Origin: JBHIBR01 sp046759145 [NCBI: Nitrospinota bacterium]
GTDB taxonomy: Bacteria; UBA8248
Assembly (NCBI GenBank): GCA_046759145.1
Contig: JBHIBR010000002.1
Coordinates: forward strand, 1 to 16,550
Reading direction: 5' to 3'
DNA: 16,550 nucleotides
This document shows, in pieces, positions 8,538-15,240 of the stretch. Made by a program: the position numbers and the translations under genes. Numbering within the stretch: position 1 is the first letter of the stretch; the number at the start of each line of letters is the position of its first letter. The notes beneath the pieces were generated by a model. It worked only from the letters and a program-made list of their open reading frames with translations. It made no database searches and was not told the DNA's origin.

Positions 8538-8790
8538 GGTATGTGGGAGGTGCCCGCCGGGGCCGAGGCCCCGGCCCAGAGCCGGGCGGGGGGCCTCAAC
8601 TGGCGGCCGGCAGGCAGGAGGCGGCCCCCCCTCTGCGCCCTTGTGGTCGCGGGCCGATCGGGCCCAGGGCCGATTTGGCTGCCCCGGGGCACCTCCGGCG
8701 AGCGATTTTGGAAGATCCCCCTAGAGGCCGCCTCGCTCCGGGTGGTCGAGCCTGCCCTCCGCCCGAAGAGGTCGGGCCCCAAGTGTGCTC
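8538..8790 (+). promoter_or_regulatory. GC-rich structured leader upstream of rng
   Basis: This is the only gap near 300 bases in the window. It contains a 9-bp inverted repeat with a 2-nt centre (8556-8575, effectively 7 bp around a 6-nt loop), a 5-bp hairpin (8651-8655 with 8661-8665), a 12-bp perfect palindrome (8680-8691) and a 6-bp hairpin just before the start codon (8761-8766 with 8772-8777). No T-run follows any stem, so a canonical intrinsic terminator after rodA is not seen. Family knowledge: E. coli rne is autoregulated through stem-loops in a long 5' leader. A similar role here is inference, and GC-rich DNA makes stems by chance. Confidence 0.35.
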
Positions 8791-8801
8791 ATGCGCTCTG
8801 A
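8541..8801 (+). CDS. Possible 86-codon ORF overlapping the start of rng
   Basis: I do not recognise this product, which is rich in Gly, Pro and Arg with no clear domain, signal or membrane segment. The ORF starts at ATG 8541, four bases after GGGAG, and its TGA ends 11 nt inside rng, which itself lacks a ribosome binding site. By hand count, G+C is about 73%, 67% and 86% at codon positions 1, 2 and 3, the order expected of coding DNA in a high-GC genome. Against it, other frames are also open here, and the predicted promoter would place transcription only about 3 nt upstream of the ATG. It may be a coupling upstream ORF or chance. Confidence 0.2.
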   Translation: MWEVPAGAEAPAQSRAGGLNWRPAGRRRPPLCALVVAGRSGPGPIWLPRGTSGERFWKIPLEAASLRVVEPALRPKRSGPKCAHAL

Positions 8802-10317
8802 GATCATCGTCAATTCGGAACCTCAGGAGACGCGGGTCGCGCTGCTGGAAGACGGCCAGGTGGCCGAGTTCTACATCGAGCGTGCCCGGGACCGGGGCAT
8901 CGTGGGCAACATCTACAAGGGCCAGGTCACCAAGGTGCTGCCCGGCATGCAGGCGGCCTTCGTGGACATCGGCCTGGAGAAGGCGGGCTTCCTGTATGTG
9001 GACGAAGTCGACACCATCGAGTCCATCAAGGCCTACCAGAGGCAGGTGAGCGGCGAGGAGGCCGAGATCGAGTTCGAGGGGGGGAAGGAGACCCGCCGCC
9101 GCCACAACCACGAACGCCCCATCGAGCAGATGCTGAGAGAGGGCCAGGAGGTGCTGGTCCAGGTGAGCAAGGAGCCCATGGGGAACAAGGGCTGCCGCCT
9201 CACCTCCTATATCACTCTCCCGGGCCGCTACGTGGTGCTCATGCCCACCATCGACCAGGTGGGCATCTCCCGCCGGATCGAGGACGAGAACGAGCGCCGC
9301 CGCCTCAAGCAGCTCGTCCGACGCATGAAGGGGGCGGGGGTCGGCGTCATCGTGCGTACTGTCAGCGAGGGGATGGACAGCGCCGAGCTCGAGGGGGACG
9401 TCCAGTTCCGCGCCCGGCTCTGTCACCGAGTCGTGGTGAGGCGCGTGGCCGCGCGGGCGCCCGCGCTTCTCCATTACGACCTGCACCTCATCCACCGGGC
9501 CATCCGCGACCTGATGAACCAGGAGGTGGAGTGCCTCCGCATCGACTCCCGGCAGGCCTACCAGGAGTGCCGCGAGTTCGTGGCCACCTTCTACCCCCAC
9601 CTGCTGGACAAGGTGGTCCTCTACGGGGAGCGCGAGCCCATCTTCGACGCCTGCGGCGTGGAGCTGGAGCTCGAGCGAGCGCTGGGTCGGCGAGTGTGGC
9701 TCAAATCGGGGGGACACATCGTCATCGACCAGACCGAGGCGCTCGTCACCATCGACGTGAATACGGGGCGCTTCGTGGGCCGGCGCAACCCCGAGGAGAC
9801 CATCCTCAAGGCCAACCTGGAGGCCGCGAGGGAGATCGTCTCCCAGATCCGCCTGCGGAACATCGGGGGCATCATCATCGTGGACTTCATCGACATGGAG
9901 CGGGAGGAGAACCGGGAGAGGGTGTTCGAGTTCTTCAAGGACGAGCTCCGCAAAGACCGCTCCCGAACGAACATCCTCAAGATCTCCGAGCTGGGCCTCG
10001 TGGAGATGACCCGCAAGCGGGTGCGGGAGAGCCTCACCCGCACCCTCACCCAGGCCTGCCCCTATTGCGAGGGGCGGGCCGTCACCAAGAGCCCCACCTC
10101 GGTCACCTACGAGGTGCTCCGGGAGATCCGGCGCGTGTGGGCGCGCAACCCCGACACGCCCAAGGCGCTGGCCACCGTGCACCCGCAGGTGGCGGACCTC
10201 CTGCTGGACGAGGAGGCCCCCTACGTCGAGGCGCTCGAGCGGGAGCTGGGCCTCAAGGTGGTCATCAAGGCCGACCCGGAGCTCCACCAGGAAGGCTACG
10301 AGGTGGTCGGATTCTGA
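8791..10317 (+). CDS. rng: Ribonuclease E/G
   Basis: The 508-residue protein has an S1 RNA-binding domain at about 34-128, interrupted by a charged insert at about 74-112. A 5'-sensor/RNase H-like region and the DNase I-like catalytic region follow. Catalytic metal ligands appear as TIDVNTG (Asp322) and IIIVDFIDM (Asp365), equivalent to D303 and D346 of E. coli RNase E. The zinc-link is CPYC (Cys423, Cys426), expected to join subunits in the tetramer. There is no long C-terminal degradosome scaffold, so RNase G is the better name. A GTG at 8785 is an alternative start; neither codon has a ribosome binding site. Cys211 stands where E. coli RNase E has a Trp. In E. coli rng also lies in the mreBCD neighbourhood. 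It should process rRNA precursors and decay mRNA. Confidence 0.96.
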   Translation: MRSEIIVNSEPQETRVALLEDGQVAEFYIERARDRGIVGNIYKGQVTKVLPGMQAAFVDIGLEKAGFLYVDEVDTIESIKAYQRQVSGEEAEIEFEGGKETRRRHNHERPIEQMLREGQEVLVQVSKEPMGNKGCRLTSYITLPGRYVVLMPTIDQVGISRRIEDENERRRLKQLVRRMKGAGVGVIVRTVSEGMDSAELEGDVQFRARLCHRVVVRRVAARAPALLHYDLHLIHRAIRDLMNQEVECLRIDSRQAYQECREFVATFYPHLLDKVVLYGEREPIFDACGVELELERALGRRVWLKSGGHIVIDQTEALVTIDVNTGRFVGRRNPEETILKANLEAAREIVSQIRLRNIGGIIIVDFIDMEREENRERVFEFFKDELRKDRSRTNILKISELGLVEMTRKRVRESLTRTLTQACPYCEGRAVTKSPTSVTYEVLREIRRVWARNPDTPKALATVHPQVADLLLDEEAPYVEALERELGLKVVIKADPELHQEGYEVVGF

Positions 10318-10332
10318 GGGAGGATCCCGCCC

Positions 10333-10345
10333 CCTCCCGGGGAGG
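10333..10345 (+). promoter_or_regulatory. Hairpin that can hide the ribosome binding site of the CpoB-like gene
   Basis: CCTCC (10333-10337) pairs with GGAGG (10341-10345) across a 3-nt loop. The GGAGG is the only good Shine-Dalgarno sequence near the GTG at 10358 (12-nt spacer). The stem might lower translation unless opened by ribosomes finishing rng, whose stop is 15 nt upstream of the stem. Confidence 0.35.
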
Positions 10346-10357
10346 TGCGAGCAGAAG

Positions 10358-11149
10358 GTGAGGGTGCAGGTTTCGCTAGCTTTGGTTTTCCTCCTCGGTG
10401 GAGGCGGCTGCGGCTTGTTGCGGGCGGGGGGGCCGGGCGGCCCCTCCGCCCGGGATGTGCGCCTCCGGGTGCTCGAGCGAAATGTCCAGACCGCCCAGGA
10501 GCGGGCGGCCCGCCTTGAGGCGCAACTCCAGGAGACCGGCAATCGCCTCCGGATGCTGGAACGGGAGCTGGCGAAAGGGCGCGAGGCCACCGCGCGCCTG
10601 GAGGGGGAGGTCCGACAGCTGCGACGGGAGCTGAAGGCCCGGAAGGTGGCGCGCCCGCCGGCCCCCGCCCCGCTCATCTCCCGGGCGGTCCCTCCTCCGC
10701 CTCCCCTGGTCGAGCCCCCTCCTTCCACCCCCGCCCGCCGGCAGAGCCCCCAGGCCTTCTACACCCGGGGTCTTCGCGGCTACAAGAAGGGGACCTACTC
10801 CGAGGCCGTCCGGATTTTTCGCGAATTCCGCAGGCGCTACCCCCGCAGCCCCCTGGCCGACAATGCCCTCTACTGGGAGGGGGAATCGTTCTATAAGCAG
10901 AAGCAATACCGCGAGGCGCTCGCCGCCTTCGACCGGCTCCTGCGCACCTACCCGCGCGGGAACAAAAGGCCCGATGCGCTGCTCAAGCGGGGTTTCTCCC
11001 TCCTGGCGCTGGGAAACGTGCGGGGGGCGCTTTTGGCCTTCGAGCGGCTCATCGATGAGTTCCCCGACCACCGGGCCACGGGCATCGCCCGCCGGAAGGT
11101 GGAGGCGCTGGGGCGGAGGCGCAAGGGCCAGAGGAGTTCGCGCCCCTGA
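10358..11149 (+). CDS. cpoB: CpoB/YbgF-like coiled-coil and TPR envelope protein
   Basis: The 263 residues have four parts. A hydrophobic N-terminus ends in a Gly-rich stretch and Cys18, a poor lipobox because Gly occupies -4 to -1. A charged coiled coil spans about 32-98, a Pro-rich linker about 99-127, and TPR-like repeats about 130-250. The repeats follow the CpoB pattern: DNALYWEGESFY, then YREALAAFDRLLRTYPR, then RPDALLKRGFSLLALGN. CpoB is periplasmic in E. coli and couples Tol-Pal to PBP1B. Here no tol or pal gene is adjacent; rng lies 40 nt upstream. The start is GTG 10358; GTG 10364 is possible. BamD or another TPR lipoprotein is the alternative, but the coiled coil plus C-terminal TPR layout favours CpoB/YbgF. 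Confidence 0.78.
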   Translation: MRVQVSLALVFLLGGGGCGLLRAGGPGGPSARDVRLRVLERNVQTAQERAARLEAQLQETGNRLRMLERELAKGREATARLEGEVRQLRRELKARKVARPPAPAPLISRAVPPPPPLVEPPPSTPARRQSPQAFYTRGLRGYKKGTYSEAVRIFREFRRRYPRSPLADNALYWEGESFYKQKQYREALAAFDRLLRTYPRGNKRPDALLKRGFSLLALGNVRGALLAFERLIDEFPDHRATGIARRKVEALGRRRKGQRSSRP

Positions 11150-11160
11150 GGGGGAAAGGG

Positions 11161-11169
11161 TGGTATAAT
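11161..11169 (+). promoter_or_regulatory. Extended -10 promoter for the dprA operon
   Basis: TGG precedes a perfect TATAAT at 11164-11169, which is striking in such GC-rich DNA. No good -35 box lies 16-18 nt upstream, as expected for an extended -10 promoter. Transcription would start near 11176, about 37 nt before the dprA ATG at 11213. It lies 14 nt after the cpoB stop and would start a separate dprA-smg-topA-trmFO unit. Confidence 0.6.
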
Positions 11170-11212
11170 GGTCAGAGGTTAGCGGGATTAACGATTTGAT
11201 TTGCAAGAGCTT

Positions 11213-12310
11213 ATGCTCAAAGACGCGAACCCCTCAGACGCTTTCATCGGCCTGAACCTCCTCCGGGGGGCTCGGTCGCGCGCCCAGGAGTTTGCCCTCT
11301 TGCGCCCGCGGGGCCCGGAGGCTTTGGTGGACTTGGGGGGAGAGATGCTGGCCTCCCCCTGGGGGGCCTCCCTGGTGCGGGAGCTGGAGCGAGGCGGGTG
11401 GATGGAGCGCGGGGCCCAGGAGCGGGAGGCGGTCTCCGCCCGGGGTGCGCACATGCTCACGCCGGTCGAGGAGGGTTTCCCCGGCCTCCTCCGGAACGTC
11501 CCCGACCCGCCCCTCGCCCTCTACGTGGAGGGCGAATTTCGGCCGGAGGACGCCCATGCCATCGCCATCGTGGGGACCCGGACGGCCAGCCGCTACGGGC
11601 GCCGGATGGCGGAGCGGATCGCGGGGGAGGTGGCTGCCCGAGGCCTCACAGTGGTGAGCGGCCTCGCCCGGGGCATCGACGGGATCGCCCATCGGGCGGC
11701 CCTGGATGCGGGGGGGAGGACGGTGGCGGTGCTGGGCTGCGGCTTGGACCACCAGTACCCCCGGGAGCATGGGGAGCTGAGGGCGGCCATCGCCCGCTCA
11801 GGTGCGGTGCTGAGCGAGCTGCCGCCCGACGTGCCCCCGCGGCCCCAGAATTTTCCGCGGAGAAACCGCCTCATCAGCGGCCTGGCCCTGGGCGTGCTCG
11901 TGGTCGAGGCGACTGAGAAGAGCGGAGCCCTCATCACCGCCCGCCACGCCCTCGAGCAGGGGCGCGACGTGCTGGCGGTGCCGGGCAACGCCGACTTCCC
12001 CAAGAGCCGGGGGACGAACGGGCTCATCAAGCAGGGGGCCCAACTGGTGGAGACAGCGGACGACGTGATAGAAACCCTCCGAGAGGATGTGCGCCAGAGC
12101 CTCCGGGCTCCCCGCCCCAGGGGGGAAGAGGAAGCCCTGAGCGAGCCCGAGCGCCAGGTCCTGGCGTTCCTGGAGGAGGGGGAAAAACCCATCGACCAGC
12201 TCATCGAGGAGCTCCGCCGACCCGCGGGCGAGGTGGCGGGCTATCTCCTCCAGCTGGAACTCAAGGGGCGGGTGCGGCAGCACCCCGGCCAGGTTTTCGC
12301 CCGGTCCTGA
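11213..12310 (+). CDS. dprA: DNA processing protein DprA (Smf)
   Basis: From ATG 11213 the protein has 365 residues; a TTG at 11201 would add four. A helical N-terminal region (about 8-75) precedes the Rossmann-like DprA domain (about 80-290). That domain contains GTRTASRYG, SGLARGIDGIAH, FPRRNRLISGL, SGALITARHALEQGR and GTNGLIKQGA, the ssDNA- and RecA-interacting core. A winged-helix domain follows at about 305-362. DprA loads RecA on incoming single-stranded DNA during natural transformation, but it is also widespread in bacteria not known to be competent. It begins a tight block with smg, topA and trmFO. The start is chosen by codon type; only a weak GAG precedes it. Confidence 0.96.
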   Translation: MLKDANPSDAFIGLNLLRGARSRAQEFALLRPRGPEALVDLGGEMLASPWGASLVRELERGGWMERGAQEREAVSARGAHMLTPVEEGFPGLLRNVPDPPLALYVEGEFRPEDAHAIAIVGTRTASRYGRRMAERIAGEVAARGLTVVSGLARGIDGIAHRAALDAGGRTVAVLGCGLDHQYPREHGELRAAIARSGAVLSELPPDVPPRPQNFPRRNRLISGLALGVLVVEATEKSGALITARHALEQGRDVLAVPGNADFPKSRGTNGLIKQGAQLVETADDVIETLREDVRQSLRAPRPRGEEEALSEPERQVLAFLEEGEKPIDQLIEELRRPAGEVAGYLLQLELKGRVRQHPGQVFARS

Positions 12311-12330
12311 CCTTCGCGGAGGGTGAGGCG

Positions 12331-12810
12331 TTGCGCGAGCGCATGTTCCAGATCATGAGCATCATCGTCCAACATGCCATAAAGGACAGGAACCTCCTCC
12401 GCTACGAGCGGGAGCTCAACGACCTGCTGGCAGCCCGCGGCTTCAATCAGGATGAGATCTACGAGGCCCTCTCCTGGATGAGCCACCTGCAGGAGGAGCC
12501 CGACCCCTCCCTCGCCGACCTCCATCCGGCCCGCCCCGGAAGGAGCATCCGGATTCCCAGCCCCGAGGAGCGCCTCGCCTTCAGCCCCGCGGCGTTGGGG
12601 TTCCTCCACCGCCTCCACCGCAGGGGCATCATCGACGGCGGCCTCCGGGAGGAGATCATCCAGCGCGCCCTCTACCTGGTCGAGGACGAGGTGGGGCTGG
12701 AGGAGGTGAAGACCATCGCCCTTCTCGTGCTCTACAAGGCGCAGCGGGAGGAACTGGGAGAGGACGTCTCCAAGCTCCTGGAGAACGAAGGGGAAAATCT
12801 CCTCAACTAG
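12331..12810 (+). CDS. smg: Smg family protein (DUF494)
   Basis: The 159-residue, mostly helical and acidic protein matches the Smg/DUF494 family. It has an N-terminal MREKMF-like start, FNQDEIYEALSWMSHL at about 40-55, IRIPSPEERLAFSPAALGFLHRL at about 70-92, and a C-terminal VEDEVGLEEVKTIALLVLY stretch. The molecular function is not established. The TTG at 12331 is chosen because GGAGG lies eight bases upstream; the ATG at 12343 would be 14 bases or more from any such site. In E. coli smg lies directly after smf (dprA), as here. It ends 3 nt before topA, so the two are probably coupled. A role in DNA topology or processing is only inference from position. Confidence 0.9.
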   Translation: MRERMFQIMSIIVQHAIKDRNLLRYERELNDLLAARGFNQDEIYEALSWMSHLQEEPDPSLADLHPARPGRSIRIPSPEERLAFSPAALGFLHRLHRRGIIDGGLREEIIQRALYLVEDEVGLEEVKTIALLVLYKAQREELGEDVSKLLENEGENLLN

Positions 12811-12813
12811 ATC

Positions 12814-15240
12814 ATGCCCAGGTCCCTCCTCATCGTCGAGTCTCCCGCCAAGGTGCGGACCCTCCGCAAGTTCCTGGGGGGAGACTTCTCCGTCAAAGCC
12901 TCGGTGGGCCACATCCGGGACCTCCCCAAGGAGGAGCTGGGGGTGGACGTGGCCGACCGCTTCCGGCCTGACTACCAGGTGATCCCGGGCAAGGAGAAGG
13001 TGGTCAAGGACCTCCGGGCCGCCGCCCGCGGGGCGAAGCGGATCTACCTCGCCCCCGACCCCGACCGGGAGGGGGAGGCCATCGCCTGGCACATCCAGGA
13101 GGAGATCGCCCCCCACGCCCGGGGCGACATCTACCGGGTGAACTTCAACGCCATCACCGCGCGCGCGGTGCGGGAGGCCCTGGAGCGCCCGGGCCAGGTG
13201 GACTCCCGCAAGGTGGATGCCCAGCAGACCCGGCGCGTGCTGGACCGCCTGGTGGGCTACAAGCTGAGCCCTCTTCTCTGGGAGAAGGTGCGCGGGGGGC
13301 TGAGCGCCGGGCGGGTGCAGTCGGTGGCGCTTCGGCTTTTGTGCGAGCGGGAGAAGGAGATCGAGGCCTTCGTCCCGCGGGAGTACTGGTCCCTCACCGC
13401 GACGCTCGAGGGGAAGGCCCCACCCTCTTTCCAGGCAAAGCTATTCCGGGTGGACGGCCAGGAGGCCGACCTGCCCGACGAGGCCTCCGCCCGGGCCATC
13501 CAGGAGGAGCTCGAAAAGGCGACCTACCGGGTGGAGAAGGTGGAGAAGAAAAGGCGCAAGCGGCGCCCCTATCCTCCCTTTACCACCAGCACCCTCCAGC
13601 AGGAGGGGGCCAAACGGCTCCGCTTCTCCGCCCAGCGCACCATGCGCCTCGCCCAGCAACTCTACGAGGGCGTGGACCTGGGGGGGGAGGAGGGGCCGGT
13701 GGGCCTCATCACCTACATGCGGACCGACTCGGCCCGCATCGCCCCCGAGGCCCAGGAAGCGGCCCGGGCGCTCATCCGGGAGAGCTTTGGGGCCGATTTC
13801 CTCCCGCCCATGCCCCCCGCCTACAAGTCGAAGAAGGGGGCCCAGGAGGCCCACGAGGCCATCCGGCCCACCCTCCTCGACCACCCCCCCGAGCGACTCG
13901 CGGGGCGGCTCACCAAGGACCAGCTCTCCCTCTACCAGCTCGTGTGGAACCGCTTCCTGGCGAGCCAGATGGCCCCCGCCCTCTACGACCAGACCACAGT
14001 GGAGGTGGGGGCAGGGCGATGCGCGCTCAAGGCCACGGGCTCTGTGCTCCTCTTCCCGGGCTTCACCAGGGTCTACGAAGAGGCCCGGGAGGCCCCCGAA
14101 GAAGGCGAGGGGCAGGAAGGCGCCCTCCCGCCCCTGGAGGAAGGGGAGGAGCTGCGGCTCCACGGCCTCGAGCCCAGGCAACACTTCACCCAACCTCCGT
14201 CGCGGTACACCGACGCGAGCCTCGTCAAGGCGCTCGAGGAGAACGGGATCGGCCGGCCCAGCACCTACGCCGCCATCCTCTCCACCCTCACCGAGCGCGG
14301 CTACGCCGAACGACGCAAGCGGCAGTTCCACCCCACCGAGCTCGGTCGGACGGTGAACGAGCTGCTGGTGGGGAGTTTTCCCGAGATGGTGGATGTGGCG
14401 TTCACTGCTCAGATGGAGGCGCAACTCGACGCCATCGAGGAGGGAGAAAGGGGGCGGGTGGAGACCCTGGAGGGTTTCTATTCGAGCTTCGCCCGCGCCC
14501 TCGAGAGGGCCAAGGAGAAGTGCGAGCTCTGCGGCCGACCCATGGAGATCCGCTGGGGGCGCTATGGGCGCTTCCTCTCTTGCTCGGGCTACCCCAAGTG
14601 CAAAGGGCGCAGGGCCCTCCCCTCCCCCGAGAAGGAGGTCCCCGAGGAGCAAAAGGCCCTGGAGGAGCGCGCCGCCCCGTGCGAGAAGTGCGGCTCCCCC
14701 ATGGTGGTCCGAAAGGGCCGGCGGGGAGCTTTCCTCGCCTGCTCCGCCTACCCGAAGTGCAAGAACACGCGCCCTCTGCCGGGAGGGGAAGAGGACGAGC
14801 GACCGGCCGCTTCCGACCAGCCCGCCGAAGAGGTGTGCGACGCCTGCGGCCGACCCATGGTGGTGCGTCGCGGGCGCCGCGGCCCTTTCCTCGCCTGTAC
14901 GGGCTACCCCGATTGTAGGAACACCCGACCGCTACCCACCCGGGTTGCCTCCCGACCCCTGCCCACTGGGGTGGCCTGTCCGCGGGAGGGCTGCGGGGGG
15001 CAGCTCGCCGAGCGCCGCACGAAGCGGGGGAAGATCTTCTTCGGATGTGCGAATTACCCCGCGTGCGACTTCGCGAGCTGGGATCGACCCTACCCGCGGG
15101 CCTGCCCCCGGTGCGGACATCCCCATCTCGTCGTAAAATGGACCAAAGGTGAGGGCCGTCACCTCGCCTGTCCCGAGAAGACGTGCGACCACCGGGAGGA
15201 TTTCCCGGAAGTGGAAGCAGTGGGAGCGGACCGAGGGTGA
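12814..15240 (+). CDS. topA: DNA topoisomerase I (type IA)
   Basis: The 808-residue enzyme begins with a Toprim domain (LLIVESPAK at 5-13, DPDREGEAI at 82-90). The catalytic core has [13 protein letters not shown] with Tyr301 as the DNA-linking residue. [14 protein letters not shown] at about 476-489 is another signature. Five tetracysteine zinc ribbons follow, with cysteines at 570/573/590/596, 623/626/643/649, 675/678/695/701, 722/727/745/751 and 764/767/786/791. It relaxes negative supercoils after cutting one strand. ATG 12814 is 3 nt after smg without a clear ribosome binding site, so translation is likely coupled. Its TGA overlaps the trmFO GTG. Ribbons 1 and 3 share an exact 17-bp DNA repeat. 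Identification is certain. Confidence 0.98.
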   Translation: MPRSLLIVESPAKVRTLRKFLGGDFSVKASVGHIRDLPKEELGVDVADRFRPDYQVIPGKEKVVKDLRAAARGAKRIYLAPDPDREGEAIAWHIQEEIAPHARGDIYRVNFNAITARAVREALERPGQVDSRKVDAQQTRRVLDRLVGYKLSPLLWEKVRGGLSAGRVQSVALRLLCEREKEIEAFVPREYWSLTATLEGKAPPSFQAKLFRVDGQEADLPDEASARAIQEELEKATYRVEKVEKKRRKRRPYPPFTTSTLQQEGAKRLRFSAQRTMRLAQQLYEGVDLGGEEGPVGLITYMRTDSARIAPEAQEAARALIRESFGADFLPPMPPAYKSKKGAQEAHEAIRPTLLDHPPERLAGRLTKDQLSLYQLVWNRFLASQMAPALYDQTTVEVGAGRCALKATGSVLLFPGFTRVYEEAREAPEEGEGQEGALPPLEEGEELRLHGLEPRQHFTQPPSRYTDASLVKALEENGIGRPSTYAAILSTLTERGYAERRKRQFHPTELGRTVNELLVGSFPEMVDVAFTAQMEAQLDAIEEGERGRVETLEGFYSSFARALERAKEKCELCGRPMEIRWGRYGRFLSCSGYPKCKGRRALPSPEKEVPEEQKALEERAAPCEKCGSPMVVRKGRRGAFLACSAYPKCKNTRPLPGGEEDERPAASDQPAEEVCDACGRPMVVRRGRRGPFLACTGYPDCRNTRPLPTRVASRPLPTGVACPREGCGGQLAERRTKRGKIFFGCANYPACDFASWDRPYPRACPRCGHPHLVVKWTKGEGRHLACPEKTCDHREDFPEVEAVGADRG
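14529..14545 (+). repeat. 17-bp direct repeat, copy 1 (topA zinc ribbon 1)
   Basis: CTGCGGCCGACCCATGG encodes CGRPM in the first zinc ribbon of TopA. The identical 17-mer occurs again 315 bp downstream (105 codons), where it encodes the same residues in ribbon 3. This suggests duplication or gene conversion between ribbons. Confidence 0.7.
14844..14860 (+). repeat. 17-bp direct repeat, copy 2 (topA zinc ribbon 3)
   Basis: This is an exact copy of the 17-mer at 14529-14545 and in the same reading frame. Ribbon 2 has a related but diverged CGSPMVVR segment between the two copies. Confidence 0.7.

Noticed and set aside
8402-8782. 126-codon minus-strand open frame covering the rodA 3' end and the rng leader
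   Set aside because: It has no clear ribosome binding site or domain, and a third of it is antisense to conserved rodA.
8493-8790. Intrinsic terminator after rodA
   Set aside because: Strong GC stems are present, but none is followed by a T-run on the plus strand.
8596-10728. 710-codon open frame antisense to rng and the start of the CpoB-like gene
   Set aside because: It is a composition-driven shadow of rng; the product is dominated by Arg/Ser and then His/Leu/Asp strings with no recognisable fold.
13441-14652. 403-codon open frame antisense to topA
   Set aside because: It is the mirror of the topA codon bias, and topA is complete in its own frame.
15183-15236. N-terminal extension of trmFO from an upstream ATG
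   Set aside because: The 18 extra residues are encoded inside the topA tail and precede the FAD motif that normally begins the family; the GTG at 15237 gives the usual length.
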